NCBI GenBank assembly: GCA_021824055.1
Contig: JAKALV010000166.1
Location: 1-7,386 of the forward strand
DNA: 7,386 bases
Direction: 5' to 3'
Source of the DNA: Acidobacteriota bacterium
GTDB taxonomy: Bacteria > Acidobacteriota > Vicinamibacteria > Vicinamibacterales > SCN-69-37
A program made the position numbers and the translations under genes. Below the pieces are notes generated by a model. It ran no database searches. It was given only the letters and a program-made list of their open reading frames with translations, and was not told the DNA's origin. The stretch's first letter is position 1; each line of letters begins with the position of its first letter. Of the stretch, positions 4,785-7,386 are shown in pieces.

Positions 4785-7217
4785 TCAGTCCGCGCGCAGC
4801 GCGAGCAGGGGATTTGTCCGCGCGGCGCGACGCGCGGGCATCCACGCCGCGGCGAGCGCGACGACGATTTCGATCGCGACGGCCGCGGCGAAGATGCGGG
4901 GATCCGGGCGCCCGAGGCCGACGAGTTGTGACTTGACCAGCGTGCTGAGCGCCGCGCCGGCGGCCAGTCCGATGACGACGCCGGGCGCGATCAGGCGGAG
5001 CGACTCGCCGAGCACCATGCGCTGAAGCGCGCCGCCCGACGCGCCGATTGCGAGGCGCACGCCGAACTCGCGCGTGCGCTGGCTCACCACGTAGTGCGTC
5101 ACGCCGAAGAGGCCGACGGTGGCGAGGAGCAGCGCGAGCAGCCCGCAGACGCCGAAGAATCCCGCCAGCGTCCGCGTCGGCCAGAGCGGCAGCGCCAGCC
5201 GCTGCCGCATCGTCCCGATCGATTGCGGAGGCACGGCAGGCGCGATGTCGTGCAATGCCCGGCGCATGGTCTCGACCATCACATCCGGCGCGCCGCTCGT
5301 GCGGACCACCACCGTCAGCGGGTGGCCGTAGTTTGCGTCCTCAAGCGGCCAGTAGAGAGACGGTTGCGGCCGCGCGGTGGCGTTCATGAGGTTCGTCGTG
5401 ACGTCGTTCAGGATGCCGACCACGCGCCGCACGCGGCCGCCGCTGTCGCGGAAGGTCTGGCCGAGAGGCAGTGCGTCCGGCCACAGCGTATCGGCGGCGG
5501 CCTGACTGATCACGACCGCATCGCGATCCGCGGCGCTGGTTGAGTCGAACATCCGGCCCGCACGCAGGGTCAGGCCCATGGCCGCGGCGTGGTGTCCGTC
5601 GACCGCGTATACGCCGACGGACGGGCAGCCCCCGGTGCGGCAGTCACGCCCGTTCAGCGAGACCGTGGTGCTGATCGGGTAGCCCATGGAGAAGGGGATG
5701 CGATCGGCCGCGCTTGCCGAAACAACATCGGGAATCAATTCGAGGCGGCGCGTCAGCGAGCCGGCCAGCTCACGGGTTCGCGCCGTTGTGTAGCCGTAAT
5801 GCGCCGGATCCAGTTCCAGCACGGCGGTGTGCACGGTGTCGAAGCCGGGGTTGATTGAACGGGCGCGGATGAAGCTGGCTCCGAAGACCGCCGATGCAAT
5901 GACGAAAACGGTGGAGCCCGCGACCTGCAGCACCATGAAGGCGCGGCGCGCGCGCGCCTGACCACGGCCGCCGGACCCGCCGGCCGAGCTCGCGCGAATC
6001 CATCCGGTCAGGTCCGCTCGCCAGACCTGAAATGCCGGCACAAGCGCCGGCAGTAAGGCCGCGACGAGCGAAAGCGCGATCGCAAATGAGATAAGGCGCC
6101 AATCGGTGACAAAGTGCAGGCGCTGCGGGATCGGCGCGGGCAGACTGAATGTCGACAGCAACGCGGCGCTCCAGCCGGCAAGGATCACCGCGGCGGTGCC
6201 GGCCAGCGTGGCGAGCACCGCGCCATCCGTCACGAGCTGGCGGATCAACCGCGAGCGCGATGCGCCGAGCGCGGCCCGCATCCCCATCTCGCGCTGGCGC
6301 TCGGCCGACTGCGCCAGCAACAGCCCGGCCACATTGAAGCACGCGATCAGGAGGACGATGCCGACGGCCGCGAGCGCAATCGCGGCGACCGGCTTGAGCG
6401 CGCGGGTCTCCGGATGGCCATCGAGGATCCGTCCGTAGCTCACGCGGATGTTGGACGCCGGCATCGCCAGCTGATCGGCCAGAATCCGGCGCACGTCCTC
6501 GACAATTGCCGTCACGGGCGTGTCCGGGCGCGGCATGGCAAGGATGCCAACCGATGCGTCGAGGTCGGTCCCGGCATTGAGCACACCAAGCCGTTGTCCG
6601 GCCGTCATCGGCATCCACAGGTCGGGTTCGAACACGCCGGTCGGCGTCTCGTACCCGTCCTTCATCACGCCGACGATTCGCGCCGGGCGCCGGTTGAGCT
6701 CGAGATGGAGGGCGTTCAGATCGGGATTACCGCCCAGATGAGATCGCCAGAAGCGCTCGCTCACGACCGCGGTGACTTCATCCGAGCCCGCGTTACTCGC
6801 CGAGTCGGCGGCGACCAGCCCCCGACCGCTGACGAGCGACGGCGGCAGCATCTCGAAGAAGCGCGGTGACACGACCATGGCCCAGATCTGCCGGGTCGAG
6901 TCGGCGTCCGTCTGTGCGAGCGGCGCTCGGGCGGACGCGACGACGATGTCGAGCGTCCCGGTCCGGCGTTCGAGGGCCTCGAAGTCCGAGACGGTCACGT
7001 TCACGCTGGCGTCATTCGTGCCGGCGAAGAGCAGCCAGCCGATCTTGTCGGCATTGGGAATGTGGAACGGTTTGAAGATGAGGGCGTTGATGGCGCTGAA
7101 CGCCACCGTATTGACGCCGAGGCCGACGGCCAGCGTCAGGACGGCGAGCGCGCTCATGCCGGGGCGCCGGATCAGGCGGCGAATCGAATGTCTGAGGTCG
7201 TGTTGGAACCAATCCAT
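4785..7217 (-). CDS. ADOP-type ABC transporter permease (duplicated FtsX/MacB-like)
   Basis: From ATG7217 the product has 810 residues, beginning MDWFQHDLRHSIRRLIRRPG, the usual amphipathic entry of these permeases; a longer frame to 7349 would run into the tRNA and is rejected. Order: membrane segment about 21-50 (LTLAVGLGVNTVAFS), a first MacB-like periplasmic domain (about 55-270), FtsX segments near 277-301, 329-351 and 376-396, a Gly/Arg-rich cytoplasmic hinge (411-421), a fifth segment at 426-450, a second periplasmic domain (about 455-680), and FtsX segments near 683-708, 742-761 and 775-795. It ends PARRAARTNPLLALRAD, typical of the family. This 4+4 duplicated plan and length fit acidobacterial orphan permeases. 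A C526-x4-C531 pair in the second periplasmic domain could form a disulfide. No ATPase or membrane-fusion partner is in the window; cargo is unknown. No clear Shine-Dalgarno site precedes the ATG. Confidence 0.93.
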   Translation of the reverse strand: MDWFQHDLRHSIRRLIRRPGMSALAVLTLAVGLGVNTVAFSAINALIFKPFHIPNADKIGWLLFAGTNDASVNVTVSDFEALERRTGTLDIVVASARAPLAQTDADSTRQIWAMVVSPRFFEMLPPSLVSGRGLVAADSASNAGSDEVTAVVSERFWRSHLGGNPDLNALHLELNRRPARIVGVMKDGYETPTGVFEPDLWMPMTAGQRLGVLNAGTDLDASVGILAMPRPDTPVTAIVEDVRRILADQLAMPASNIRVSYGRILDGHPETRALKPVAAIALAAVGIVLLIACFNVAGLLLAQSAERQREMGMRAALGASRSRLIRQLVTDGAVLATLAGTAAVILAGWSAALLSTFSLPAPIPQRLHFVTDWRLISFAIALSLVAALLPALVPAFQVWRADLTGWIRASSAGGSGGRGQARARRAFMVLQVAGSTVFVIASAVFGASFIRARSINPGFDTVHTAVLELDPAHYGYTTARTRELAGSLTRRLELIPDVVSASAADRIPFSMGYPISTTVSLNGRDCRTGGCPSVGVYAVDGHHAAAMGLTLRAGRMFDSTSAADRDAVVISQAAADTLWPDALPLGQTFRDSGGRVRRVVGILNDVTTNLMNATARPQPSLYWPLEDANYGHPLTVVVRTSGAPDVMVETMRRALHDIAPAVPPQSIGTMRQRLALPLWPTRTLAGFFGVCGLLALLLATVGLFGVTHYVVSQRTREFGVRLAIGASGGALQRMVLGESLRLIAPGVVIGLAAGAALSTLVKSQLVGLGRPDPRIFAAAVAIEIVVALAAAWMPARRAARTNPLLALRAD

Positions 7218-7321
7218 CGCGGACAAGGACGACTGTAACGGGGATGTCGTTCGACAGAAGATGGCCCGATGAGCGATCCAATAGCCAGCCAACAAATAAC
7301 CAGATAACCTGATGTCACCAC
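7218..7321. promoter_or_regulatory. divergent spacer between permease gene and tRNA-Leu
   Basis: This 104-bp gap must carry the promoters for the permease (minus) and probably the tRNA (plus). It is less GC-rich than its surroundings around 7281-7315. Candidate -10 boxes are GATAAC at 7303-7308 for the tRNA and TACAGT on the minus strand (7237-7232), 14 nt before ATG7217. Neither has a convincing -35 box, so both calls are weak. Confidence 0.3.
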
Positions 7322-7386
7322 GCCGGGGTGGCGAAACTGGCAGACGCACAGGACTTAAAATCCTGAGTTCCGAAAGGAACGTGTGG
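7322..7386 (+). tRNA. tRNA-Leu (anticodon UAA), 3' end cut by window edge
   Basis: The 5' acceptor strand GCCGGGG (7322-7328) is followed by TG and a D arm with stem GCG/CGC (7331-7333, 7345-7347). The anticodon stem CAGGA/TCCTG (7349-7353, 7361-7365) encloses loop CTTAAAA, placing anticodon TAA at 7356-7358, which reads UUA/UUG leucine codons. A long variable arm, GTTCC-GAAA-GGAAC (7367-7380), marks a class II tRNA and fits leucine. GTGTGG at the end begins the T arm; the remaining T stem, the 3' acceptor strand and any encoded CCA lie beyond the window. Confidence 0.95.

Noticed and set aside
7218..7349. Upstream extension of the permease by 44 residues
   Set aside because: The extension would begin inside the tRNA-Leu anticodon stem, and its residues do not resemble the family. 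The conserved MDWFQHDLRHSIRRL start is at 7217.
7322..7386. The tRNA-Leu as an integration site of a mobile element
   Set aside because: No integrase or repeated tRNA 3' end can be seen. The 3' part of the tRNA, where an attachment site would lie, is outside the window.

Overview
The window looks like a chromosomal fragment from a GC-rich soil-type bacterium, most likely an Acidobacteriota member (Vicinamibacteria-like is my best guess). The grounds are a long FtsX/MacB-type 'duplicated orphan permease' of the ADOP kind common in that phylum, and a secreted sugar-oxidation gene set (Gfo/Idh/MocA dehydrogenase, Tat-exported TIM-barrel isomerase, large modular PQQ/cytochrome c protein) of a type frequent in Acidobacteriota, Planctomycetota and Verrucomicrobiota. 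The assignment rests on gene content and composition only; there is no rRNA or housekeeping marker to fix it.

Layout. 1-797 (minus) is the N-terminal 265 codons of a Gfo/Idh/MocA oxidoreductase whose 3' end lies outside the window. A short divergent gap (798-855) separates it from a plus-strand pair: a Tat-signal sugar isomerase/epimerase-like TIM barrel (856-1797) and, overlapping it by 4 bp (ATGA), a 945-residue multidomain quinoprotein (1794-4631). The latter reads: signal peptide, glucose/sorbosone dehydrogenase-like beta-propeller, PKD/Ig-like domains, cytochrome c (CKTCH), Gly/Ser linker encoded by a 9-bp minisatellite, and a CBM6-like module. The 153-bp gap 4632-4784 between convergent genes is almost entirely nested inverted and tandem repeats built from GTCC/GGAC words. 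4785-7217 (minus) is the ADOP-type permease. After a 104-bp spacer, a tRNA-Leu(UAA) begins at 7322 and runs off the window end.

How the genes may work together (inference). The quinoprotein would oxidise a sugar or oligosaccharide outside the cytoplasm, passing electrons from PQQ to its own heme c while the CBM holds substrate. The exported TIM-barrel protein could isomerise, epimerise or cleave the oxidised sugar. The NAD(P)-dependent Gfo/Idh enzyme, with no export signal visible, would act on the product inside the cell. The permease and the tRNA are probably unrelated neighbours.

The long open frames opposite these genes (for example minus 1833-4007, plus 3-1040) are by-products of high GC. 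The least explained element is the repeat block at 4638-4776.
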